Below, piece after piece: positions 43,381 through 52,778 of a stretch of DNA of 64,000 bases; positions within the stretch are counted from its first letter, which is position 1, and each line of letters starts with the position of its first letter. This stretch comes from JAGVPT01 sp964642725 (GTDB lineage Bacteria; Bacteroidota; Ignavibacteria; UBA10030; UBA8401): positions 1-64,000 of the forward strand of contig CAZXQG010000007.1 in NCBI GenBank assembly GCA_964642725.1. Reading direction: 5' to 3'. A model generated the notes under the pieces. It did no database searches and had not been told where the DNA came from. It saw only the letters and a list, made by a program, of their open reading frames with translations. The translations under genes were made by a program, and so were the position numbers.

Positions 43381-44010
43381 CTATTCAATTGTGTTTGCTT
43401 CTCGTGCCCGAAGAATGAATTCTTTGATCTTTTTATGGTCTTTGATTCCGGGCCGCAACTCAACGCCGCTGCTGACATCAACTCCATACGGTTTGACTGT
43501 TCGAACGGCTTCGGCAACGTTTTCAGAAGTTAGTCCGCCGGCCAATAATATTTTGCCGAATTGCTTCGCGCGGACCGCAATATTCCAATCGAAAGGAGTA
43601 CCGGTTCCGCCGAAGTGTTCGGTGTGGAACGTGTCCAACAAAAAGCTGTCGACTTGAAACGATGTCATTTCGTTAATGGATTGCACATTTGCGACATGGA
43701 TTGCTTTCATGACGGGCAAATGATATCCGGACAGTGCTTGCGGCGATTCGTTTCCAGAGAATTGCAGCCCGTCAATTGTTGTGTGTTCAAGAACCGCAGC
43801 TACATACGCGCGCTCCGGATTGACAAAAACGCCAATGCGCTTGATCCCCGGCGGCAGCCGGTCCATGATGTCAGCGGCGCGATCGGGCGGAATGTATCTC
43901 TTACTCTGTGGATAAAAATTGAATCCGACGGCATCCGCGCCGTGCTCGGCGGCCGACAACGCGTCGTCCAATGTTGTTACGCCGCAGATTTTAACAAATA
44001 GATCTCCCAT
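43381..44010 (-). CDS. trpF: Phosphoribosylanthranilate isomerase
   Basis: 209-aa TIM barrel catalysing the third committed step of tryptophan synthesis. VKICGVTTLDDA holds the catalytic cysteine (general base). GADAVGFNFYPQSKRYI, LQFSGNESP and ILLAGGLTSENV are family motifs, the last binding phosphate. It lies one base after trpC and three before trpB, so the set is tightly co-transcribed. Confidence 0.95.
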   Translation of the reverse strand: MGDLFVKICGVTTLDDALSAAEHGADAVGFNFYPQSKRYIPPDRAADIMDRLPPGIKRIGVFVNPERAYVAAVLEHTTIDGLQFSGNESPQALSGYHLPVMKAIHVANVQSINEMTSFQVDSFLLDTFHTEHFGGTGTPFDWNIAVRAKQFGKILLAGGLTSENVAEAVRTVKPYGVDVSSGVELRPGIKDHKKIKEFILRAREANTIE

Positions 44011-44011
44011 C

Positions 44012-44809
44012 TTAATGCGATATATCCGTCTGAAGCAGATCTCGAAGCGCTTTCGTACGGTTCTGCTGCGACATTAAATGTTCTCCGACAAGAATTGCAT
44101 CGAAGCCGGCCTGCTTCAGTAAATCGACATGGTGGGGATTTCGTATGCCGCTTTCGCTAATGGCTACGGTCGAATTCGGTATAAAGCGCTTCAGCATCAA
44201 CGAAGTCTCGACGTTAACCTCGAAGGTTCGAAGATCCCTATTGTTAATGCCTATCAACGTGGCCCCGCATTGAACAGCCCGGTCAATTTCAGTCTTTGTG
44301 TGACATTCAACCAAACAATCGAGGTCGAGGTCCCGCGCGAGGTTTTGAAACTTCAGGAGTTCGGATTCTTTAAGCGCGGCGACAATCAACAAGATAGCAT
44401 CGGCGCCGATAATCCGCGACTCGTACACTTGATATTCGTCGACGATGAAATCCTTTCGCAGCACGGGAAGCGAAACATGCTCCTTCACGATCTTGATAAA
44501 CGAGGTCGAGCCATGGAAATATCTTTGATCCGTCAGCACTGATAACGCTTTTGCTCCTCCGACCTCATATTCACGCGCAATTTTATCCGGACGGAATACC
44601 TTTGCGATAACGCCTCTCGATGGAGACGCCTTTTTGATTTCTGCGATACAGGATAGTTGGTCCATCTCGTGCGAGCGTATTGCTTCGATAAAACTCATCG
44701 TCGGTGGAGTGCTTTCGAGGCGTCCGACAACGTCATAGAGCGGGAAACGCACTTTCTTTTCCGCCACCTCGACACGCTTATTGTCCAATATTTCTTTTAG
44801 TCTATCCAT
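44012..44809 (-). CDS. trpC: Indole-3-glycerol phosphate synthase
   Basis: 265-aa TIM barrel. Visible are CIAEIKKASPSRGVI (catalytic lysine and substrate loop), VLTDQRYFHGS, LPVLRKDFIVDEYQVYE, IGINNRDLRTFEV and AISESGI, all in family order. Its start overlaps the corC stop by eight bases (ATGGATAG), so it is probably translationally coupled to that unrelated gene. Confidence 0.96.
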   Translation of the reverse strand: MDRLKEILDNKRVEVAEKKVRFPLYDVVGRLESTPPTMSFIEAIRSHEMDQLSCIAEIKKASPSRGVIAKVFRPDKIAREYEVGGAKALSVLTDQRYFHGSTSFIKIVKEHVSLPVLRKDFIVDEYQVYESRIIGADAILLIVAALKESELLKFQNLARDLDLDCLVECHTKTEIDRAVQCGATLIGINNRDLRTFEVNVETSLMLKRFIPNSTVAISESGIRNPHHVDLLKQAGFDAILVGEHLMSQQNRTKALRDLLQTDISH

Positions 44810-45686
44810 TCTGCCGGTCAGCGGAAGTGACGTTGATAGCTTTGACCTTCACCTGACGAATCCTGCGCTCGTTTTTTTTGACCACAACGAAGCTCAAATT
44901 TTCAAACGGAATCTCCTCGAATAATTCTGGTATGCGGCCTGTTTGCTTGTGGAGAAATCCGCTGATCGTTTCATAATCGGCGTCGTCAGGTACAGCCGAA
45001 TGGAACTTTTCGTTAAAATCATGAATGCTCATTCCGGCGTTGACAACTACCGAGCCGTCGGACGACGTTTCGATATCACGATGGTCTTCGTCGTATTCGT
45101 CCCGAATCTCTCCGACAATTTCTTCCAGAATATCTTCCATCGTAATAATCCCCTCGGTCCCGCCGAATTCATCGATGACGACCGCCATGTGTTGTTTCTT
45201 CGTCTGCAGCTCCCGCATCAACACGCTTATTTTTTTCGACTCCGGGACAAAATACGGCGGACGGATAATATCCTGCAAAAGGATGATATCGCGGTGTTCG
45301 AACATGCTCAGCAAATCTTTAGTATACACGATGCCGACAATATTATCGATCGTCCCTTGGTAAACCGGGACTCTCGAATAACCTTCATCAATGACGACGC
45401 GAATAAGTTTATCGCGCGGTACAGAAAGCTCGACGGCGACAACGTCAGTGCGGGGAACCATGATCTCTTTGACTGTCGTATCGGTGAATTCTAGGACGCT
45501 TTCGATCAGTTCGCGCTCCGTGGAATCAATAACGCCGCTCTTTTTGCCGTCTTCCAATAGCTGCTTTACGTCGTCTTCGGAATATTTCTGGCGTTTCTTT
45601 TTTGAAGCACTCAGCAGGCGCGCAATGAACGAACTGAGATACGGATGCGGTTTCAAATCACGTTCTATTTTTTGGCCGTCGTTCAT
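44802..45686 (-). CDS. corC: CorC/HlyC-type CBS-domain protein
   Basis: 294 aa from the ATG at 45686 (MNDGQKIERD). There is no DUF21 membrane domain; the length and layout match E. coli CorC (YbeX). Two CBS domains occupy about residues 60-190 (EIMVPRTDVVAV, YSRVPVYQGTIDNIVGIVYTKD, VVIDEFGGTEGIITMEDILEEIVGEI), followed by the CorC_HlyC domain. Linked in other bacteria to magnesium/cobalt efflux or to the outer membrane/ribosome maturation context. Its place inside the trp operon, between trpD and trpC, is unusual. Confidence 0.9.
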   Translation of the reverse strand: MNDGQKIERDLKPHPYLSSFIARLLSASKKKRQKYSEDDVKQLLEDGKKSGVIDSTERELIESVLEFTDTTVKEIMVPRTDVVAVELSVPRDKLIRVVIDEGYSRVPVYQGTIDNIVGIVYTKDLLSMFEHRDIILLQDIIRPPYFVPESKKISVLMRELQTKKQHMAVVIDEFGGTEGIITMEDILEEIVGEIRDEYDEDHRDIETSSDGSVVVNAGMSIHDFNEKFHSAVPDDADYETISGFLHKQTGRIPELFEEIPFENLSFVVVKKNERRIRQVKVKAINVTSADRQNG

Positions 45687-45794
45687 TCCACTCCACGAGA
45701 ATGTGCAATCTCCCCCGGGCCCGGTCGGCTTACGACACGGCACGTTGGCGCGCAAAGATTCAATGGTAAAATAAACATTCGGTAAATCGTTGGT

Positions 45795-46802
45795 TTAATT
45801 CGTTGCGTCAATCAGTTCTTGAAGTTTCTTTTTCGCTTTCAGCGAATCTACAGATTCTTCGGCCAGCTTTACTCCCTCGAGCAGCGTCGAGGCTTTTCCC
45901 GAGATATATATTGCCGCGGCGGCATTTAGTATCGTAATGCTCCGCTGTGCATTTCTTTTTCCGTCGAGAATATCTCGAACGATGCGGGCATTGAAGTCCG
46001 CATCCCCGCCCGCAACATCATTGAGTGTGCCAGGAGGAATTCCAACCGACGAATGGTGAAATTCATAAGATGATATCGCGCCGTCTTTTAACTCGCTGAC
46101 AGCGGTTTTGCCGATCGTTGAAATCTCATCCATTCCCCCATCGCCGTGGACTACCATCGCTCGTTCCGTACCCAAATCCAAGAGGACGCGGGCAAGCAGT
46201 TCAGTAAGCCGGACATTAAAAACCCCGATCACCTGACGACGCGCGCCGGCAGGATTCGTGAGAGGACCCAAGACATTAAAAACAGTGCGTATGCCAAGTT
46301 CACGGCGAACTGGGGCTGCGTACTTCATCGCCCCATGCATCATAGGTGCAAATAAAAACGCAATGCCGATTTGTTCAAGGCATTGTTCTACTTTTTCCTT
46401 CGGAATTTCAATGTTAACTCCCAGTGCCTTAAGCACATCGGCGCTTCCGCATCGGCTGGAAATTGCGCGATTGCCGTGTTTTGCAACAACCGCTCCCGCT
46501 CCCGAAGCAACAATTGCAGCTACGGTAGAGATGTTAAACGTGCCGAGAGAGTCTCCTCCAGTTCCGCAGGTATCGATGACATTTTCACGTGTGGTCTCAA
46601 TTCTTGTCGATTTTTCCCGCATCGCTTGAGCGCATCCGGCGATTTCGGCAACAACTTCGCCTTTCATCCGCAATGCGGTCAAAAATGATGCAATAAGCGG
46701 TTCGGAGGCATTCCCAGACATTATTTCCGTCATGGCATCGTACGCTTCTTGCCTCGAAAGATCGTTCTTCTCAATCAATTTATGAATCGCTTCTCGTATC
46801 AT
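45795..46802 (-). CDS. trpD: Anthranilate phosphoribosyltransferase
   Basis: 335 aa; transfers phosphoribosyl from PRPP to anthranilate. The glycine-rich PRPP loop DTCGTGGDSLGTFNIST, KHGNRAISSRCGSADVLKALG, and VFNVLGPLTNPAGARRQ are diagnostic. It is the first gene of the trp group here; trpE and trpG are absent. A promoter ends seven bases before its ATG, so the mRNA may be leaderless. There is no Shine-Dalgarno sequence. Confidence 0.95.
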   Translation of the reverse strand: MIREAIHKLIEKNDLSRQEAYDAMTEIMSGNASEPLIASFLTALRMKGEVVAEIAGCAQAMREKSTRIETTRENVIDTCGTGGDSLGTFNISTVAAIVASGAGAVVAKHGNRAISSRCGSADVLKALGVNIEIPKEKVEQCLEQIGIAFLFAPMMHGAMKYAAPVRRELGIRTVFNVLGPLTNPAGARRQVIGVFNVRLTELLARVLLDLGTERAMVVHGDGGMDEISTIGKTAVSELKDGAISSYEFHHSSVGIPPGTLNDVAGGDADFNARIVRDILDGKRNAQRSITILNAAAAIYISGKASTLLEGVKLAEESVDSLKAKKKLQELIDATN

Positions 46803-46809
46803 GTGTTAC

Positions 46810-46838
46810 AATGTAACGTATGTGAGCCTGATAATCAA
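46810..46838 (-). promoter_or_regulatory. trpD promoter, likely leaderless
   Basis: Minus strand: TTGATT, 17 nt, TACATT, then seven bases, then the trpD ATG. Transcription should start at or within a few bases of the start codon. The -10 lies inside a palindrome, GTTAC-ATT-GTAAC, which could also be an operator. Confidence 0.6.
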
Positions 46839-46918
46839 TTTGACCAAAAATGGGAAACTAAGCCAAGTGACCTCCTAAATTTCTCTATGAGGGCAGTCAT
46901 AGCATTGCAATTTTTATC

Positions 46919-47650
46919 TTAATACACCACTTCTTCCAGAAATAATCCTTGTGGAGGAGCAGCCATTCCTGCCTCACGACGGTCCTTCGCGTTGATGATC
47001 TCTCTGAATTCATTAACGCTGATATGCTCTCTCCCTACGTCGACAATCGTACCTACCAAAGCGCGCACCATACCGTGAAGAAACCTGTTTGATCGTATCG
47101 AGAAAACTAATTCCCGAGAAGAAGGCTCACTCCACCCGGCTTCAAAAATATTGCATAAATAATTATCCACACCGGAATTGACTTTACAGAATGATTGAAA
47201 ATCCTTTGTCTGACGGACGAGGCTGCTCGCTTGATTCATCAAACCGGCATTCAAAGGATATGAGAGTTGCCAGCAGAACTTTCTCTCGATTGCAGTGGGC
47301 GTACGCGATATGAAATACCGATAGAACCGTTCACGGGCGCTGTACCGCGCCGAAAACTCCTCGGGGACTTCTTCTGCAGAATGAACAACTATTTCGTCCG
47401 ACAGGAGTCCGTTGAGCGCCCGATGCAAGTCGGCTGCAGCGATCGAAGACTCAATTTTGAAATTTGCTGCCTGACCCCGTGCGTGAACACCTGCATCAGT
47501 TCTTCCTGCGCCGGTAATAATAACATGCTCGTCGGTCAACATGCGTAGAATTGTTTCAATTTCTTCTTGAACCGAACGTCCATTCGGCTGTCGCTGCCAG
47601 CCGACGAAATCCGTCCCGTCATATTCGACGATTATTTTGATGTTGCGCAT
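46919..47650 (-). CDS. truA: tRNA pseudouridine(38-40) synthase
   Basis: 243 aa from the ATG at 47650, which has a strong GAAGGAGGGACC Shine-Dalgarno sequence. TruA converts U38-U40 in the tRNA anticodon stem. The catalytic aspartate is in GAGRTDAGVHARGQ; VEYDGTDFVGWQRQPNGRSVQ and FLHGMVRALVGT are further signatures. A terminator hairpin ends 13 nt before the start codon, so transcription must read through it. Confidence 0.95.
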   Translation of the reverse strand: MRNIKIIVEYDGTDFVGWQRQPNGRSVQEEIETILRMLTDEHVIITGAGRTDAGVHARGQAANFKIESSIAAADLHRALNGLLSDEIVVHSAEEVPEEFSARYSARERFYRYFISRTPTAIERKFCWQLSYPLNAGLMNQASSLVRQTKDFQSFCKVNSGVDNYLCNIFEAGWSEPSSRELVFSIRSNRFLHGMVRALVGTIVDVGREHISVNEFREIINAKDRREAGMAAPPQGLFLEEVVY

Positions 47651-47663
47651 CGGTCCCTCCTTC

Positions 47664-47693
47664 AAAAAAAAAGCCCCGATTTGTTCGGGGCTT
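47664..47693 (-). terminator. Terminator between the DUF5683 gene and truA
   Basis: AAGCCCCGA/TCGGGGCTT with a five-base loop, followed on the minus strand by a run of T. It ends the DUF5683 gene transcript and lies directly against the truA Shine-Dalgarno sequence. Confidence 0.85.
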
Positions 47694-47721
47694 GCGCTTC
47701 TTGTTGACTCTTACGTTCGAA

Positions 47722-48468
47722 TCAAAAACGTTGAGTGTACGTAAGCCGCATCCCGTCAATCTGTCCAAGTCCGCCGATCGAATTGGGCTCGATCTGCCAG
47801 GAGCCAAGCCCTTCATCAGCATTCTTGTTGTAATGTCTGACCAGCCGCGCGGCATTGACCGCACTGATGATATGATTTACAAGGATAGCTCCAATGACGA
47901 ATCTCGAATTATTGAATATCTTGTCGCCCGAAACCCGCAAAGCTCTGAAGTGCTGCCGGTCGGCATCAGTATCCCAACTCCAAAAATATCCCGCAGCAGG
48001 GTCATAGACGTCCATGAGATCTCTTTCGCGCAGCTTCTGGTCGTTATAGTCGTACACGTTGTTGAAATTCCCCATATTAACAAAATATTGATCATTTTTT
48101 CCGCTTAACGATGCGCCCGCATGGATTGAAGCAAACTGCCGGGCATCGCTTTGGAACCAGCTTCCGTATTGCTGGAACGAAGCATAGGTCAACCACAACG
48201 CAGCCTCGGCAACAAGTGAATATCTCCCGCTGCCAAAATCTCCTGCATACAATTCACCCATACCAGGCAATAATAAGGAATAGAGAACTGCAGACCCTTG
48301 GCTTTTCTTTTTTGGAATGGCAAGGTTATCCGCCGACGCTGCAGCATTTGCCGCATCTCCCCCAGAGCTGGTTATGAGACCCTGGCGAAGCAGGTGCATA
48401 GGTGTTTGTCCAAAAGAAGAGGCGGTTAGAAGGACAGCAGCGGAAAAAATATAAGATAGGAGTTTCAC
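47722..48468 (-). CDS. DUF5683-like protein with signal peptide
   Basis: 248 aa from a GTG with AGGAAACC before it. The signal peptide is MKLLSYIFSAAVLLTASSFG. The central SAVLYSLLLPGMGELYAGDFGSGRY with the following hydrophobic helix is the mark of the Bacteroidota DUF5683 family. A second hydrophobic segment (FVIGAILVNHIISAVNAARL) follows at about residues 190-210. Probably an inner- or outer-membrane-associated protein of unknown role. Confidence 0.75.
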   Translation of the reverse strand: MKLLSYIFSAAVLLTASSFGQTPMHLLRQGLITSSGGDAANAAASADNLAIPKKKSQGSAVLYSLLLPGMGELYAGDFGSGRYSLVAEAALWLTYASFQQYGSWFQSDARQFASIHAGASLSGKNDQYFVNMGNFNNVYDYNDQKLRERDLMDVYDPAAGYFWSWDTDADRQHFRALRVSGDKIFNNSRFVIGAILVNHIISAVNAARLVRHYNKNADEGLGSWQIEPNSIGGLGQIDGMRLTYTQRF

Positions 48469-48564
48469 GGTTTCCTCTCTTGAAGTACTGAGTGAAAAGT
48501 GCTGGTTAACTGAGAACGCTCACTTGTACCAAGTCCTGTGTGACCTCCGTTAATGGACCGTGAA

Positions 48565-49920
48565 TTATCGTGCGACAGCCTGCTGTGCCGGAATGGCAAG
48601 GGATAGTCGACCCGTTTGTTCTTCTGTATTGTTAACAATTCCTATGCATCCTTCCGATATTCGTTCCTGTAAAACAACTTCAGCAAGTGAATGTTCGAGC
48701 AAAGGATGGTAAGGGACAAAGACCCGAATATAATTATCCGTATACCCTGAGAGCATATTATTCTCGATTGAGCTTTCGATCAACACTTTCCGATTCTTAT
48801 GGAGCTGAGAGAGAAAAAATGCCTGTTTTTTTTGTAGGCCAAGAATCCTCAACATCTCGCTCCGTTTGTATCGAATGCGCGGTTCCACGCGTCCGCCTAA
48901 TTCCAATGACGGCGTATCAGAACGCTCGGAGTACGTGAACACATGGAGATAACTCAAAGGAAGTTCATGCACAAAGTCATATGATTTTCTAAACAGGTCA
49001 TCGGTTTCTCCCGGAAAACCGAGGATAACATCCGCGCCTATTCCTGCATCCGGCGATGCTTTTCGAATCGAGTGGATAAGATTTCGATAATCCGAAGAGG
49101 TATACCGGCGGCGCATTCTTTTGAGAATCTCATCGCTTCCGCTCTGCAGCGGAATATGGAAATGATTGCAGATTTTTTTCGACGAAACCCAAAATTCGAG
49201 AAGTTCCTCGGTGAGAAGGTTCGGTTCGACCGAGCTTATCCGGATTCTCTCCAGGCCGTCAATGGTTTCCAAGCGCTTGAGCAGTTCGACTAACGACGTG
49301 GCGACATGTTTTCCAAAGTCCCCCACATTAACGCCGGTGAGCACAATTTCCCGGTAGCCTAGGTCTACAAGATTAACCGCTTGCAGAATGCAATCGTCAA
49401 TCGACTGGCTCCTGCTTTTTCCCCTTGCTAACGGAATTGTGCAGAAAGAGCAATTGAAATCGCATCCGTCCTGAACTTTTAAAAAAGCGCGCGTGCGCTC
49501 ATCGACTCCCCCTGAGTATGCCGGCCCGAAATCCGAGGCATTGCTGATCGGAGAAACGAAAACACGCGGCGAGTCAAATTTTTCGAATTTTCCGGAATAG
49601 TTAAAAAGGTGAAACTTCTCGCTCGCCCCCAGCACGAGGTCAACGCCGTCGATCGAAGCGATCTCTTCAGGCTGAAGCTGTGCGTAACATCCGAGGACGA
49701 CGACAAATGATCCGGGGGAAATCCGGCTCGCACGGCGGACAAGCTGCCGGCATTCACGGTCAGCCCGCTCGGTAACGCTGCATGTATTGATAACACAAAC
49801 ATCCGACCTCTCGCCGAACGGGACAAGGGCAAACCCCCGCTCTGCAAATTGCTTTTCAAGACTTGCCGTTTCGGCGTAGTTGAGTTTACAACCCAGCGTA
49901 TGGAAAGATACTTTTTTCAT
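48565..49920 (-). CDS. mtaB: tRNA t6A37 C2-methylthiotransferase
   Basis: 451-aa radical SAM enzyme that adds a methylthio group to t6A37 in tRNAs reading ANN codons. The N-terminal domain carries its cluster cysteines in HTLGCKLNYAE, INTCSVT and VVLGCYAQ. The radical SAM motif CDFNCSFC is present in KVQDGCDFNCSFCTIPLARG, and the GCKLNYAE opening (rather than GCQMN) marks the MtaB subfamily. A TRAM-like region is at the C-terminus. It lies downstream of the rpsA terminator. Confidence 0.94.
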   Translation of the reverse strand: MKKVSFHTLGCKLNYAETASLEKQFAERGFALVPFGERSDVCVINTCSVTERADRECRQLVRRASRISPGSFVVVLGCYAQLQPEEIASIDGVDLVLGASEKFHLFNYSGKFEKFDSPRVFVSPISNASDFGPAYSGGVDERTRAFLKVQDGCDFNCSFCTIPLARGKSRSQSIDDCILQAVNLVDLGYREIVLTGVNVGDFGKHVATSLVELLKRLETIDGLERIRISSVEPNLLTEELLEFWVSSKKICNHFHIPLQSGSDEILKRMRRRYTSSDYRNLIHSIRKASPDAGIGADVILGFPGETDDLFRKSYDFVHELPLSYLHVFTYSERSDTPSLELGGRVEPRIRYKRSEMLRILGLQKKQAFFLSQLHKNRKVLIESSIENNMLSGYTDNYIRVFVPYHPLLEHSLAEVVLQERISEGCIGIVNNTEEQTGRLSLAIPAQQAVAR

Positions 49921-49944
49921 CCTCGAGCGAAGAAAATTCTAATA

Positions 49945-49976
49945 TAAAAAAAGAGTCCCGGCGGCCGGGACTCTTT
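49945..49976 (-). terminator. rpsA terminator
   Basis: A perfect 12-bp stem AAAGAGTCCCGG/CCGGGACTCTTT with a three-base loop, followed on the minus strand by a T-run. It lies 20 nt after the rpsA stop. Confidence 0.92.
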
Positions 49977-49995
49977 CTGACACCATCAACGATTG

Positions 49996-51747
49996 TTAAT
50001 GAAGCGATGCCTCAGCAGCGGCGGCCCGTTCATCCGGCGACGGTGCTACCGGCATTGCATCTTTCAGTGTAATCGGGGGAAGCTTATGCTTTGAAACATA
50101 ATCGTCGACAAGCTTCTGTTCTTTTCCGCGCAAATATTCGACCACCGAAAGCACGATCTTCTTGCTGTCGCGGTCGAATTCAATCACGGTCAGAGGCAGC
50201 GTATCGCCCATTTGGAATGCTTCGGCGATATTCTTGATCGAGGTTTGCGATAGCTGCGACAGCGGAACAAAACCGTCGACACCAAGCGGCAGTTCCACAA
50301 TAACGCCCTTTTCAATAATGCGAACGACCTTTCCTTCGACTTCCGTGCCGACTCTGTACGACGTGGAGAACGTTTCCCATGGATTGTCGTTCAACTGTTT
50401 GTGTCCGAGCGAAATCCTGCGCTGGTCTACGTCGACGCCGAGAATGACGACATCGATGGAATCGCCCTTCTTGACAACTTCGCCGGGATGACGAATCTTT
50501 TTCGTCCACGACAAATCGGAGATATGAATCAATCCGTCGACGCCTTGCTCCAACTCCACAAACACGCCGAAATTCGTCAGGTTTCGCACTACGCCTGTGT
50601 GCCTCGAACCGACTGGATATTTTTGAAGCAACGACAGCCATGGATCAGGCTCGAGCTGTTTTATGCCAAGCGAGATTTTCTTGTTGTCCTTATCGAGCGA
50701 GAGGATGATCGCATCGATCATTTGCCCCATGGAAACAATTTGAGAGGGATGCTTGACATGCTGTGTCCAGCTCATCTCCGAGATATGAATCAATCCTTCA
50801 ATGCCCTTTTCAATTTCAATGAATGCTCCGTAATCCGTGAGCGATACGACTTTTCCGTTGACTTTCGTGCCGACCGGATATTTGTTTTGGATGTTTTCCC
50901 ACGGATGCGGCTGAAGCTGCTTGTATCCGAGTGAAATCCGTTTCTTTTCTTCGTCGAAATCCAGCACGACGACGTTAATGGTCTGGTCGAGCTTCACAAT
51001 TTCTGAAGGATGGTTGACGCGGCCCCACGACAAGTCGGTAATGTGGACAAGCCCGTCAACACCGCCAAGATCGATGAAGACGCCGAAGTCGGAAATCGCT
51101 TTGACGGAACCTTCGAGAATTTGCCCTTTCTCCAGGCTGCTAAGGATGGCTTTGCGCTGGTCCGCCATTTCTTCCTCGACGAGGATTTTATGGCTGACGA
51201 CGACATTCTCCGACGGGTGATTTATTTTCACGACGCGGAAATCCATTTCCCTTCCGATCAACGCATCAAAATCGCGGATAGGGCGAACGTCGATTTGCGA
51301 GCCGGGGAGAAAAGCATCGATTCCCATTAGATCGACAACGATACCGCCTTTAATCCGGCGCAGGCAGCGCCCTTTAAGAACTTCGCCGCTTTCGAATGAA
51401 CGCGTGACTCGTTCCCAGATGCGCATGAAGTCCGCGCGTTTTCGTGAGAGCACAAGTTGTCCGTCCTTGTCCTCGATACTTTCGAGGAAGACTTCAACTT
51501 CGTCACCGATCTTTACATCGCTAATGTGCGGAAATTCATTTATCGGAACGGTTCCTTCGGATTTAAAGCCGATATCAAGAGACACCTCATTGTCTCCGAT
51601 ATGAACGACCCGGCCTTTAACGATTTCGCCTTGCGAAATCTTGCCGAGAGTCTTTTCGTATATGGCTGCTAATTCCTTGAACTCCGACTCCGAGTATCCC
51701 TTTTCTTCTTCGAATACGGGCGGCGCTGCGTTTATTCCTTTAGACAT
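49996..51747 (-). CDS. rpsA: 30S ribosomal protein S1
   Basis: 583 aa with six S1 RNA-binding domains in tandem. Recurring signatures are GTKVNGKVVSLTDYGAFIEI, GLIHISEMSW and KKISLGIKQLEPDPW. S1 binds mRNA and helps unfold it on the 30S subunit, which is important where Shine-Dalgarno sequences are weak, as at many starts here. The ATG has AAAGGAGATGTA before it. The order cmk-ispH-rpsA is seen in several phyla. It is transcribed separately from or together with ispH, 140 nt upstream. Confidence 0.96.
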   Translation of the reverse strand: MSKGINAAPPVFEEEKGYSESEFKELAAIYEKTLGKISQGEIVKGRVVHIGDNEVSLDIGFKSEGTVPINEFPHISDVKIGDEVEVFLESIEDKDGQLVLSRKRADFMRIWERVTRSFESGEVLKGRCLRRIKGGIVVDLMGIDAFLPGSQIDVRPIRDFDALIGREMDFRVVKINHPSENVVVSHKILVEEEMADQRKAILSSLEKGQILEGSVKAISDFGVFIDLGGVDGLVHITDLSWGRVNHPSEIVKLDQTINVVVLDFDEEKKRISLGYKQLQPHPWENIQNKYPVGTKVNGKVVSLTDYGAFIEIEKGIEGLIHISEMSWTQHVKHPSQIVSMGQMIDAIILSLDKDNKKISLGIKQLEPDPWLSLLQKYPVGSRHTGVVRNLTNFGVFVELEQGVDGLIHISDLSWTKKIRHPGEVVKKGDSIDVVILGVDVDQRRISLGHKQLNDNPWETFSTSYRVGTEVEGKVVRIIEKGVIVELPLGVDGFVPLSQLSQTSIKNIAEAFQMGDTLPLTVIEFDRDSKKIVLSVVEYLRGKEQKLVDDYVSKHKLPPITLKDAMPVAPSPDERAAAAEASLH

Positions 51748-51887
51748 TACATCTCCTTTAAATCCTCACTGCTGAGAACTGCTTGACGCTACCTTTTGCT
51801 CCGAACGGTCATCACATTCGTTTCAAAAGATACCGACAAGAACCTTGATTAAGTGAATGAAAATAGTAGTTATGATGACTTTACAAT

Positions 51888-52778
51888 TCACGCCGTTACA
51901 GAAACCATTGCTTCAATCGAAACCTTTATCCGCTCCATCAACCATTGAGGTGTGGACGTCGCACCGCTGACCCCGACTGTCTCTGCCCCCGAAAACCATT
52001 CGGGCTGCAATTCTCTCTCGTCTTCGATAAAAAATGTTTTCGGGTTCTCTTCTCTTGCAATCTCGTACAAGACCTTTCCGTTTGAACTTTTTCTTCCCGC
52101 AACAAAAACCATGACATCGTTTGCTCGGGAAAATTCGCGCAGTTTCTTGTCACGGCCGGAGACTTGTCCGCAGATCGTGTCTTTTGCATGGAAGTCGATT
52201 GCCATCTCCTCAAACGTTCCGACCTCGAACTCAGCCTTGATGCGGGACTTAATCTCATCCCGAATGAGATAAAACGTCGCCTTGTCCATCGTCGTTTGAG
52301 AAAATAGGACTGTTTTTTGGGTCAGGTCGAGTTTGCCGACTTCTTCAGTCGATTTGATGACAATCGCCGTTCCGTTGGTATGGCCGACGAGCCCGATCAC
52401 TTCCGCATGGTCTTTCTTCCCGAAGATAGCAATCTGGTAACCCTTATCGTAAAATTTTCGAATGCGTTCCTGGACTTTTGTCACCACCGGGCATGTCGCG
52501 TCGATCAGTTCTATGCCGAGTTCTTTCGCCCGGCGAAATGTCTCGGGAGGTTCTCCGTGCGCCCGAATAAGAACTTTCGCATCCTTAACATCTTTCAACT
52601 CCGCAAGAGTTATCGTTGCGAGGCCTTCCTCCTCCAGCCGCTCAATCTCAATCGGGTTGTGAATAATATCTCCCAACGAATAAAGTTTCTTTGATTCGCG
52701 CAGTTCCTGTTCTGCTATGTCGATGGTACGAACGACTCCCCAGCAAAAACCCGAGTTTTGATCCACTGTAACCTTCAA
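51888..52778 (-). CDS. ispH: 4-hydroxy-3-methylbut-2-enyl diphosphate reductase
   Basis: 296-aa iron-sulfur enzyme, last step of the MEP isoprenoid pathway. Three conserved cysteines that hold the cluster are in NSGFCWGV, DATCPVV and DTICGQVSGRD. SLGDIIHNP and GATSTPQWL complete the family pattern. The start is TTG, overlapping the cmk stop as TTGA, so translation is coupled to cmk. Confidence 0.95.
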   Translation of the reverse strand: MKVTVDQNSGFCWGVVRTIDIAEQELRESKKLYSLGDIIHNPIEIERLEEEGLATITLAELKDVKDAKVLIRAHGEPPETFRRAKELGIELIDATCPVVTKVQERIRKFYDKGYQIAIFGKKDHAEVIGLVGHTNGTAIVIKSTEEVGKLDLTQKTVLFSQTTMDKATFYLIRDEIKSRIKAEFEVGTFEEMAIDFHAKDTICGQVSGRDKKLREFSRANDVMVFVAGRKSSNGKVLYEIAREENPKTFFIEDERELQPEWFSGAETVGVSGATSTPQWLMERIKVSIEAMVSVTA

